Under the pieces are notes generated by a model that did not search any database, was not told the DNA's origin, and saw nothing but the letters and a program-made list of their open reading frames with translations. DNA of 64,000 bases from Eremothecium cymbalariae DBVPG#7215 (Eukaryota > Ascomycota > Saccharomycetes > Saccharomycetales > Saccharomycetaceae). Shown in pieces: positions 50,797 through 59,405 of the stretch; positions within the stretch are counted from its first letter, which is position 1, and each line of letters begins with the position of its first letter. Location: contig NC_016456.1 in assembly GCF_000235365.1 (NCBI RefSeq), positions 372,001-436,000 on the forward strand, given 5' to 3'. A program made the translations under genes and the position numbers.

Positions 50797-52203
50797 ATGG
50801 CAGAGGTTCAGTTGTGCCGAAGGTGCAAACAAAACGTGGCATCGGTAGTTTCTAGACAGGATAGTTTCTGCAATGAATGCTTTGTTAGGTTTGTCTCATT
50901 GAAACCCCGCAAGCAGTTGGTTCTGGATGGGTACTATCAGGATATTTTTAAAGTATTATATGCTGATAAGCAGCGATCTGCGGAGGAGGCAGATTCAGAA
51001 AATGGTCGTTCTACCGTTTTGGTTCCTTTGTCTCTTGGTTCGTCGTCGCTGGCAATGCTGCATATCTTGGATAGGGTTCTGGCAGAGCAAAAGGAGATGC
51101 ATCGTGGAAAGGTGGGGTTTAGGGTTCATGTTTTGGTTTGTTATTTTGCCGGGGAATTGTATGATATGGTGTATAGGTTGAATAGGCTGAAGCAGGAGAA
51201 GCTGAGCGATAATCTGGATTGCATCAGTTTTTCCTTACTAGATGTAAATCAGTTTTTCACTCATGCTGATGAAATGCATTCAATTCTGTTAGACTACGAA
51301 GATTATACTGCGAAATGTGTGGAGCATCGATCTACTTACTCCTTGACGGACCTTTTGAGCGTATGCCCGAATAAGTCTTCTTGCGAAGATGTTATCGGTA
51401 TGGTTAGGACGCATCTAATAAAGTCGTATGCCTGCCAAAGGGGAATGAAGGCTATTTTGTGGGGTCATTCGATGACCAGGGTTGCCGATGAGATCATCTC
51501 ACTAGTTGTTAAGGGACGAGGTTCAGAAATCGCTACGAAGCTGAATACTACCGATATGGATTCGGAATTTGGCTCTACGTTTAAAAATCTTTATCCATTA
51601 AAGGATGTTCTTCTTTCAGAGGTAGATGCTTATTGCCATATATCTGGTTTAGGCCCATATATATACAACTATGATCTGCAAGACACTCTACTTATTACTA
51701 AGCTATATGAACACGGTGACAACCCCAAACCAGTTAAAATGGCAAAAAATTTGACAATTAATGAATTGGTGAGGCAATATTTTGATTCGATTGAGAGTGA
51801 TTACTCGAATGTGATTTCCACTGTTGTGAAAACGGGTGGGAAGTTTGATAAACCTGTAAATATGCTGTCAGAAGATAGCCGCTGTATATTGTGCCACAGC
51901 AATGTTCATGTAGACGGACCATCTTGGTTGAAGGCTATCACGGTGAATAAAGGCCATCCGGTAGAAACACAAGAAGAAGAGGAATTGTTACAAATGTGGG
52001 AAAGCCAACTGGGTGAGCAATCTGCTAATTTAAATTTAAAAGCGCAAATATGGTGCGCCGGTAAGGATGCGCAGTTGTGTTATGGATGCATTGTTATTTT
52101 AAATGGTTTTAAAAATAGAAACATAATTTGGCCAGCCACAGGGGAACAAGAACTGGCTGAAATATTGGAAGAATTTGTACTTACTGATAATGATGAGGGC
52201 TAA
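50797..52203 (+). CDS. NCS2: tRNA thiolation protein Ncs2 (CTU2)
   Basis: With Ncs6 it thiolates the wobble uridine (mcm5s2U) of tRNA-Lys, -Glu and -Gln, in the Urm1 pathway. The 468 residues compare with 493. N-terminal zinc-type cysteines occur as CRRC (7-10) and CNEC (25-28). The ATP-binding fold starts VLVPLSLGSSSLAML (about 69); Ncs2 proteins lack the complete PP-loop of Ncs6. A second Cys group lies near CILCHSN (about 367) and LCYGC. It converges on DCP2 with about 160 bases between. Orthologue YNL119W. Confidence 0.93.
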   Translation: MAEVQLCRRCKQNVASVVSRQDSFCNECFVRFVSLKPRKQLVLDGYYQDIFKVLYADKQRSAEEADSENGRSTVLVPLSLGSSSLAMLHILDRVLAEQKEMHRGKVGFRVHVLVCYFAGELYDMVYRLNRLKQEKLSDNLDCISFSLLDVNQFFTHADEMHSILLDYEDYTAKCVEHRSTYSLTDLLSVCPNKSSCEDVIGMVRTHLIKSYACQRGMKAILWGHSMTRVADEIISLVVKGRGSEIATKLNTTDMDSEFGSTFKNLYPLKDVLLSEVDAYCHISGLGPYIYNYDLQDTLLITKLYEHGDNPKPVKMAKNLTINELVRQYFDSIESDYSNVISTVVKTGGKFDKPVNMLSEDSRCILCHSNVHVDGPSWLKAITVNKGHPVETQEEEELLQMWESQLGEQSANLNLKAQIWCAGKDAQLCYGCIVILNGFKNRNIIWPATGEQELAEILEEFVLTDNDEG

Positions 52204-52365
52204 AATGACGCATGAAACAACAAAACTGAATGAGTGAATGAATGAATGAAATATGACAATAGATTTTTCAATCATTCCTATTTATATATTTATATTCTTT
52301 AATATCATCTGCACTTTTCATTCCCATTATTTCTTGTTAGTTCAGTATACAAATATGTAGTCATC

Positions 52366-53794
52366 TCACTTTTTCAATAAGCCCAGTAATTCTTGTGCAG
52401 GTGATAGAGTTGGTGAAGGAGTCACAGACATTGATTGCGAAGACTGGGTTTGTGATTCGGATTTTGGTTTCTGGAGCAGAGTTAAGAGATCTTTAGAGTT
52501 TTTCTGTGAAACCGCAGAGCAACTTGGTGAATATGTCTGCGATGGTGGTTGAGGTGACGAAAACTGTTCACATTTAGATGACTGTACAACGTATGGTAAG
52601 TGAGCATAAAAGCTTGGGTTCTCCGACGAAGCATTGGTTGATGGCGAAATCACAGGAACCTGTGGCTCGCTTAGATGAAATTGCGGACGTTTCAAAAGGC
52701 TTAACAATTCATTGGTGTTCTTTTCTTTTGAAAATGAGCTTCGGTCATTCGATATGTCTTCTTCGGATTTCAACTGGTTAGCACCAAACAAGGGATTATT
52801 AAACTGCGCAGAATTGGAGTTATATGTCTTGGGCATTAACCCATGCGTTGATTCAGACGCTGAAAGATGTGATTGATTTTGAATCCTAGACTTGCGTAGA
52901 ATAGAGAGGAATTCATTGCTTGATGCATTCGATTGTTGGGATTCTGATTCCGGTTCCTTTTGATCTTTAAATTGTATAAAATTGGTCTCTACAGGTTTGG
53001 TATTATTATCGCAATTATTATTTGCGAGCTTCTCGCCACGCTTCAGTAATTTAAACTTTGGCTTTATTTTCGATCTATCAGGTGCATCACTTTGTAAGGA
53101 CCTAGTGGATAAATTCTCACTATTATCTGCGTGTGAAAACCCATCCAAGGGATAGAGTTCAGATTTTGATGAATTTATTTCCATAACCGTGGTGCTGTCT
53201 TGCTGCTTCTTGTTAAAATACACTACTTTGTCTTCTCTATCTTCATCATCTTCATCATCTTCATCATCTTCCCCGTCTTCTTGCAGATCCTCCTCTTCGG
53301 AACTGCTTTCAAAATTTTCATACTGATCAGCAACTTCGTCTGGTGACGTAGCGTCAGAGAATGAAGACCTTGGAGAGTACAAGGAAATGCTTTTTTGCTT
53401 CGTTACCCTATAGCCTGCTGCATTTGTACTGTCAGATGACTGCTCGGATACAGAGCGTTCTATTCGAGTGGCGGGTCCATTTTTTGTAAAAGAACTAGTC
53501 TTATGAGCACGGTTCGATAGTTCCTTGGGAGAGTTTTTGAGAATTTTTAACAGCGTTTTGGCAGAACTTTCTTCCTCAGGTTCCAGCTCCGGCTCCAGAT
53601 CAGGTTTTTTCTGATTCTTCAAAAGCTCTAATAGCTGTTTCGAATTATTGCTCGTTTCTTCCAGAACGGTTGGTTTTACAACCGGTGTTTGAGGGGATTG
53701 TAACACTGGCAGTGAATTCTGTAATTGTAGGTTGGGGTGCAGTTCCTGTTGTTGTTTTGGTTGTTGTTGTGGTGAATTTGCATGATGTAAAGCA

Positions 53795-53827
<33 letters not shown>

Positions 53828-54936
53828 GGAACAATGGAATACGAAGCAGGAGACGAAATACTCTGGGGGAAAGTATTAGCAAATGGGAATGGGTTCAATG
53901 TCTGCATTCCAGGAAGCGGATTCTGTGGGAACTGAAATGCGTAACCACCATAGAAAGCGGTTGCAGCAGGCTGTAATATGTTCTGACTATTTGCAGTAGA
54001 TGGCGCAACCACAGTTGCAGGCGCAGACGTAGTAGACATGGACGTCTGAGACTCTTCATCCGGCAACTTTATTGGCTTCTTCTGCCACACAGACGACTGT
54101 AACATGTTGAGTAAGTCTCTCCCCGGGTCTGAATTATCTTGCGAAGTCCCAATACCCAGAAGTAACTTCAACTGCTCCTCCGCATACTGTTTCAACTGCT
54201 CCTCATTCTGAATCTGCTTCTGCTTCTTCACCCACAAAGAAAGAGGCTTAAGCATCGAACTCATTAAATAGTATCTGCTGCTCGTGGACTTATGGATAGA
54301 ACGTGACAGCTTCCAGAAGTCCTGCCACTCAATCTTTTCAATCTCATTCCTTACTTGAGGCTTGAATGGGAAGTCTTGCGGAACACCCTTCACAAGATAA
54401 ATCTTGTAATTCTTACCCCCAATATTACGCTCCACATACTGATCCTCGTCAATATAACTCGTCAAATCAAACCCAATCTCCTCCATAACCTCCCTAATAC
54501 AACAATCCACATCATCCTCATCCTTAGAAATCTTTCCCCGGGGAAACGACCAAGAGTCAGACTCCGTCCCCTTCACCAATAGAATCTTGTTCAGATTCTC
54601 ATTGAAAATCGCAGCCCCCCTCACCGGAATAGACTTCTTATACTTGGAAAATTTCTGTAAAGCTTCATCCGGATTCACATCCTGCCACTTCCAAATTAAC
54701 GGACACATCGAAATTACATACGATGCAAAAGTTTTAATCCTCAAATTAGGCAAATGTGGATTTGTCAACTTAATAAAATCAGTATAAAACCACTGAGCCT
54801 CCTCAAAATGAAATAACTCCCTCTCAACTGTCGCTAGATCCTCCGGTGGCACATTAATAATAAACCTGACAATCAAGTCTTCCAGTGCCCGTTCAAACGA
54901 CACCGAATCCAGTGGGTATCGAAGCGGTAACGACAT
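52366..54936 (-). CDS. DCP2: mRNA decapping enzyme Dcp2
   Basis: Nudix hydrolase that removes the 5' cap, working with Dcp1 in P bodies. The product is 856 residues (Sc 970). The regulatory domain (about 1-95; [10 protein letters not shown]) and Nudix domain (about 100-240) are highly conserved. The Nudix box is perfect: G at 134, E at 140, and REVMEEIGF at 148-156 with catalytic Glu at 152-153. Box B is [17 protein letters not shown]. The tail is disordered and has a Gln run and six short Leu-rich helical motifs ([44 protein letters not shown]) of the type that bind Edc3 and Pat1. Sc orthologue YNL118C. Confidence 0.97.
53236..53280 (-). repeat. Asp/Glu repeat in DCP2
   Basis: Trinucleotide ATC-type repeat (TTCATCATC, on the plus strand) encodes [11 protein letters not shown] in the acidic tail of Dcp2. 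In-frame. Confidence 0.7.
53798..53830 (-). repeat. Polyglutamine tract in DCP2
   Basis: TGTTGC-type repeat on the plus strand encodes about ten consecutive Gln residues (CAACAG) in Dcp2. In-frame; length is probably variable. Confidence 0.8.
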
Positions 54937-55600
54937 TTGTTTAAATCCAATTCTTCCAACTTTCTTTATAAACCTTTCTTTGAAAACCTAACCAGAATGA
55001 TATCTCCTATCCTTTCTAAGACCCTATATAGAATACTGTTATCAAGTTAAAAGTGGCTTAAATGAGAAGGGGAAAACAACTTTTGAAAGGTTTTTGATCA
55101 TAAACCCAAATTTTTTTTATCACCAAGACAGTTTTTCCAAAGACCGAAAGGCCAAGTGAAAAATTTTAGAACGGCAGACAAAGAGAGCTGATGCAAAAAG
55201 GCTGGAAAAGGGAGAAGGCTGGCGTCAATTGGCCAGTTTCCTCGGTCAGGCGCTGGGCTTAGTTCTACTTGTCGGTCGGAAATGGTGCTGTTGGCTGTAG
55301 TTCGCCATGTGTAACCTGTCGATGGGAATTTTTGCAGGAGGTCTGTTTTAAGTAGTGTGCAATGCTTCCTTTTGTTGTGTCGATGAGACGAGTCAGCAAT
55401 GCGTTGGCCAGGAGCCACTGGCTCCTGGCTACTGGCTACTGGCTCCTGCGAACAGATGTAGAATCCATCATGTCACGTGACTAGATATGCTACCGTATAA
55501 TGCATTGGAAAATATTTCACTTGTTATCCATCTCCATCTGCCTGCTACATCCAACAGTGGTTGATATTTGATATCAGGGCCAGAGCCGGTATAGTAGCGA
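54937..55600. promoter_or_regulatory. Divergent DCP2/CA3427-like region with repeats
   Basis: About 660 bases with no supported gene; an ORF on the minus strand at 55098-55418 has composition unlike a protein. It contains the inverted repeat and 7-base repeats at 55407-55446 and a palindromic E-box GTCACGTGAC at 55472-55481. Confidence 0.45.
55407..55446. repeat. Inverted repeat plus 7-base tandem repeat
   Basis: GCCAGGAGCC and GGCTCCTGGC (55407-55429, spacer ACT) form a perfect 10-bp inverted repeat. Partly overlapping it, four 7-base units TGGCTMC run from 55419 to 55446 (TGGCTCC, TGGCTAC, TGGCTAC, TGGCTCC). Confidence 0.85.
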
Positions 55601-56521
55601 ATGGTCACAGTCAGAGTAGGGTATATCCCCGAGCATTTTAGCACACCTATAATATTTGCTCGAGAGAAGGGCTTTTTTAGGGAACATGGTTTGGACGTTG
55701 AATTAACCCCCTATCCCAGTGGGTCGGGACACCTTATCCAATCGCTTGAGGCGGGGGAACTAGACATAGCAGTCGGGTTGTCGGAAGCGTTTGTAAGAGG
55801 AATTGCTGATACTCCGGAAGATGCAGTGTCTCCTGGTTACCAGATTGTGGGTAGTTATGTCAAGTCTCCTTTGAACTGGGCTGTGTCTACATCCGTGTCA
55901 CGTGACGATATTACAACTCTCTCGGACCTAGATGGTGCCAAGATTGGTGTATCACGTATTGGCAGCGGATCCTACGTTATGAGTTTTGTGTTGGCGTTGC
56001 AGCAAAACTACCAGTCTGCCTTCGAAAGCCATCCGTTGTGTAACACGTTCGCCGGCCTTAGGGAAGCCGTTGATAAAGGTGTCGCGGACGCTTTCCTATG
56101 GGAATATTTCACCAGCAAGAAATACTACGAGTCCAAAGAAATCAAAATGGTTGGCAATATCCACACCCCATGGCCATCGTGGGTCCTGGTAAAATCAGCT
56201 GTCCTTCCCGAAACCCCCACATGTCTCTTCACCTCTGCTCTATCCCAAGGCATAGCTTATTTCCAAGAAAATCCCGAAGAAGCAATCGCTTTAATAGTGT
56301 CCGAATTCGACTATTCAGAAGCTGATGCTAGAGAATGGCTTTCCACCGTTGGATTCAACAATGCATGTCATGAAATACATGATCGATACAAACTAGTAGA
56401 CAATACCCTCGAGGTCCTCAATGCCGCAGGTGTGCTCAGGCACGCTGCAAACCCCGACTTGATCGAGCGCAACATACGTAAGGGTATCTACATTCTTCCT
56501 GCTGCTCCTTCCGCTCAATAG
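55601..56521 (+). CDS. CA3427-like protein with periplasmic-binding-protein fold
   Basis: The 306 residues resemble solute-binding proteins of the SsuA/Thi5 type and the fungal CA3427 group, known from Candida albicans. The first strand-helix pattern VRVGYIPEHFSTPIIFAREKG is typical of these proteins (IFAREKGFFREHGLDVEL); so are the ligand-region motifs SGSGHLIQSLEAGELDIAVG and KIGVSRIGSGSYVMSF. No signal peptide, lipobox or membrane span is seen, so it should be cytosolic; ligand unknown. The fold in yeast is thought to derive from bacterial genes; I do not see an ABC partner nearby. Its position between DCP2 and VTC4 is a synteny break. The thiamine-pyrimidine synthase Thi5 is the nearest yeast relative I can name, but the sequence is not close. 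Confidence 0.8.
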   Translation: MVTVRVGYIPEHFSTPIIFAREKGFFREHGLDVELTPYPSGSGHLIQSLEAGELDIAVGLSEAFVRGIADTPEDAVSPGYQIVGSYVKSPLNWAVSTSVSRDDITTLSDLDGAKIGVSRIGSGSYVMSFVLALQQNYQSAFESHPLCNTFAGLREAVDKGVADAFLWEYFTSKKYYESKEIKMVGNIHTPWPSWVLVKSAVLPETPTCLFTSALSQGIAYFQENPEEAIALIVSEFDYSEADAREWLSTVGFNNACHEIHDRYKLVDNTLEVLNAAGVLRHAANPDLIERNIRKGIYILPAAPSAQ

Positions 56522-56884
56522 AATATGCACCCGTAGCAGGCTACCCGTCCTGCCCATGATATACACATATATACACATACATACGTACCCATATCCATGA
56601 TATGCATAAACGTATATGGCCACTAAATCGTATTGATCACGTGATCAAATCGCACGTGGTTTTTAATGATTTTTATTAAAGTTGTGTGGACGGAGGCCGC
56701 TTGTCAGATACATAAAAGGGAAGGAGAATGTGAATCATACGGCTACTTCAAGTCATTCCGAGGAACACATCTTCCTTTATAGACCGATGGTATATGGTGC
56801 TAGAAAGGGTTTCTGCTTGCATTGGTATTAGTTTAACTTAATTCAGATATTTTTGCGGAATTGATCCCATAAAAGGGGGCTGCA
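56522..56884 (+). promoter_or_regulatory. VTC4 upstream region
   Basis: 363 bases between the CA3427-like gene and VTC4. It has a TACATA/TATACA-rich stretch near 56,560-56,600 and two CACGTG sites (below). No gene seen. Confidence 0.45.
56638..56658 (+). promoter_or_regulatory. Pair of Pho4-type E-boxes upstream of VTC4
   Basis: CACGTG at 56638-56643 and 56653-56658, 15 bases apart and about 230-250 bases before the VTC4 start; the second continues as CACGTGGT. VTC genes in S. cerevisiae belong to the PHO regulon and are induced by Pho4 under phosphate starvation. Confidence 0.6.
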
Positions 56885-59056
56885 ATGAAGTTTGGTGAAC
56901 ATTTGAATAGGTCCCTTATTAGGGAATATAGTTATTACTACATTAGTTATGATGATTTGAAGATTGAATTGGAACAAAATTTGGAGGAGAACAACGGGAT
57001 ATGGACATCGGATTTAGAAACAGAGTTTCTAGAGTCGTTAGAGGGCGAGTTGGATAAAATCTATACTTTCTGTAAAGTGAAACATAACCAGGTTATTAGG
57101 CGGGTTAATGAGGCGGCGGAAAAGGTTCATGTTGCGGTTTCTCCTTCGATGAAATCGTCACAGGACGCTGTTTCGGTGGACTTTGAGGTCTTAGAGGAGG
57201 AGCTGTCGGATATTATTGCTGATGTACATGATTTGGCGAAATTTGCTAGGTTGAATTACACTGGATTTCAAAAGATAATTAAAAAGCATGATAAGAAGAC
57301 GAAGTTTATATTGAAGCCTATTTTCCAAGTGTGTATGGATGCCAAGCCATTCTTCAAGGAGAATTACGATGATTTGGTGGTTAAGATTTCTCGATTGTAT
57401 GATTTGGTTCGTACCAAAGGTAATCCAACTCAAGGAGACTCGACTTCGGGTGGTAAACAGCAAAACTTTGTTAGACAAACTACCAAATATTGGGTTCACC
57501 CGGAAAACATTACGGAACTGAAGCTTATCATCCTAAAGCATCTTCCTGTCCTTGTGTTCAATACGAACAAAGAGTTTGAAAAGGAGGATAGTGCGATAAC
57601 GTCTATATACTTTGATAACGAAAATCTTGATCTTTATTATGGTCGTCTGAGGAAAGACGAAGGTGCTGAGGCACATAGGCTGAGATGGTATGGCGGTATG
57701 TCATCGAGTACCATTTTTGTCGAGAGAAAGACACACAGGGAGGATTGGACTGGTGAGAAGTCAGTAAAGGCAAGATTTGCTTTAAAAGAACGTTATGTCA
57801 ATGATTTTCTAAGGGGAGATTATACTGTCGAACAAGCGTTTGCTAAAATGCGTCACGAAGGTAAGAAAAGTCCACAGGAGCTTGAAAGTTTGGAGGCTTT
57901 GGCTTCGGAGATTCAGTATGCCGTCATAAAGAGACAATTGAGGCCTGTTATGAGATCGTTTTACAATAGAACAGCATTTCAGTTACCTGGTGATGCTCGA
58001 GTTCGTATTTCTCTAGATACAGAACTAACGATGGTAAGGGAAGACAATTTCGATGGTTATGATAGGACAAATAAGAATTGGAGACGGATGGATATTGGAA
58101 TTGACTGGCCCTTCAAACAGTTGAACGAAATGGATGTAGAAAGGTTTCCATATGCTGTCTTGGAGGTCAAACTTCAAACCCAGTTAGGAACGGAACCTCC
58201 CGAGTGGGTACGTGAGTTGGTAGGCTCTCATTTAGTAGAACCAGTTCCAAAGTTTTCAAAATTCATTCATGGTGTAGCGACTCTTTTGAATGAAAGGGTG
58301 GACTCCATTCCTTATTGGTTGCCACAAATGAATGTCGATATAAGAAAACCCCAAATACAGTCGTTAATTAACATCACCAGACCAACCAGAGAAGATGACG
58401 ATAATGATAATGACACTGAATCCTTTGACGAGGAAAGTCAAGCCGTCACTCGAAACCTGTTAGACATTGAGGAAAGAACTGGATACGGCGCACTAGAACA
58501 GCAATCTGATCCGCACCCTTACCGAATGGCCAACACCAACCCGAATTTTGTCGCTGTGAGTACTAACTCGGCCAGACTGAGACGGAAAATTGCTTCAGCC
58601 AGTAATATGTTTTCTAGAACATATTATAAATTGTACGCAAAGCTGGACCATTACCTAAATGGCGATCAGTTCTTCAAAGTACCAAAGGATACCGTTTTTG
58701 ACACAGAGGTTAGAGCACCACCAGGCAAATCTATATGTGTCCCTGTTAGGGTTGAGCCAAAAGTTTACTTCGCAACCGAGCGAACGTTCCTATCCTGGAT
58801 CAATATTGTTCTACTGTTGGCTGGGATTTCAACAACAATGCTTACATATGGCACTCGCATTACGATGCTTGCATCTATTGGCTTTTTTATAACTGCCCTT
58901 GCCACACTTATCAGCAGCACGATCGTTTACTGCCGACATGTGGTGAACATCAGGTTGAAAAGGGCTGTAGATTACGAGGATACATACAATCCTCCAATGG
59001 TATTCGGGCTGCTCTTTGTATCGATTGCCTTTTCGTTTTTCTGTAACTTAATTTAG
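56885..59056 (+). CDS. VTC4: Vacuolar polyphosphate polymerase Vtc4
   Basis: Catalytic subunit of the VTC complex, which makes polyphosphate from ATP and moves it into the vacuole. The 723 residues compare with 721. The N-terminal SPX domain (1-~145; [37 protein letters not shown]) has the basic inositol-pyrophosphate site. The catalytic tunnel domain (about 185-480) shows [21 protein letters not shown] and [12 protein letters not shown], with the metal/ATP-binding Glu and Lys residues. Three membrane spans (about 630-720) end the protein ([20 protein letters not shown]). Orthologue YJL012C; the BUB1/MAD3 and CCT3 genes follow in the same order as in Sc (YJL012C, YJL013C, YJL014W). Confidence 0.97.
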   Translation: MKFGEHLNRSLIREYSYYYISYDDLKIELEQNLEENNGIWTSDLETEFLESLEGELDKIYTFCKVKHNQVIRRVNEAAEKVHVAVSPSMKSSQDAVSVDFEVLEEELSDIIADVHDLAKFARLNYTGFQKIIKKHDKKTKFILKPIFQVCMDAKPFFKENYDDLVVKISRLYDLVRTKGNPTQGDSTSGGKQQNFVRQTTKYWVHPENITELKLIILKHLPVLVFNTNKEFEKEDSAITSIYFDNENLDLYYGRLRKDEGAEAHRLRWYGGMSSSTIFVERKTHREDWTGEKSVKARFALKERYVNDFLRGDYTVEQAFAKMRHEGKKSPQELESLEALASEIQYAVIKRQLRPVMRSFYNRTAFQLPGDARVRISLDTELTMVREDNFDGYDRTNKNWRRMDIGIDWPFKQLNEMDVERFPYAVLEVKLQTQLGTEPPEWVRELVGSHLVEPVPKFSKFIHGVATLLNERVDSIPYWLPQMNVDIRKPQIQSLINITRPTREDDDNDNDTESFDEESQAVTRNLLDIEERTGYGALEQQSDPHPYRMANTNPNFVAVSTNSARLRRKIASASNMFSRTYYKLYAKLDHYLNGDQFFKVPKDTVFDTEVRAPPGKSICVPVRVEPKVYFATERTFLSWINIVLLLAGISTTMLTYGTRITMLASIGFFITALATLISSTIVYCRHVVNIRLKRAVDYEDTYNPPMVFGLLFVSIAFSFFCNLI

Positions 59057-59405
59057 TATGTTTTATTCTATGCATATATTTCAATAAAAAACCTGGTTAG
59101 TGATGGCGTTTTGTATTTTAAGGTATTTACAAGATACATCAATATAAATATAACATCGATGCTCTGAATGGGTATATATGCCCTTAGAATCACCATAAAC
59201 AGGTCTTTGATCTGAGTTTCATGCTTTTCTACTTTACTTTACAGTTAAACCTATTTTTGAGAAAAATCGGTGATGCCGTTTTTCTACTAACGCGCTCTAA
59301 TGTCTTAAAAACTCTTCTAAACATGAACAACATACATTATATCTGTTGCACAGATTAGTAATATCTGGAGCTAAAGTACAGGTATAAGAGCATAGGGCCG
59401 GGGCA
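59057..59405 (+). promoter_or_regulatory. Gap between VTC4 and the MAD3/BUB1 gene
   Basis: About 350 AT-rich bases with no gene seen. A candidate polyadenylation region (TATGCATATATTTCAATAAA) follows VTC4. No distinct promoter motif. Confidence 0.35.

Noticed and set aside
55098..55418. 106-codon minus-strand ORF in the DCP2/CA3427-like gap
   Set aside because: Low-complexity, no recognisable domain, and its end is made of the inverted repeat; better seen as promoter DNA.
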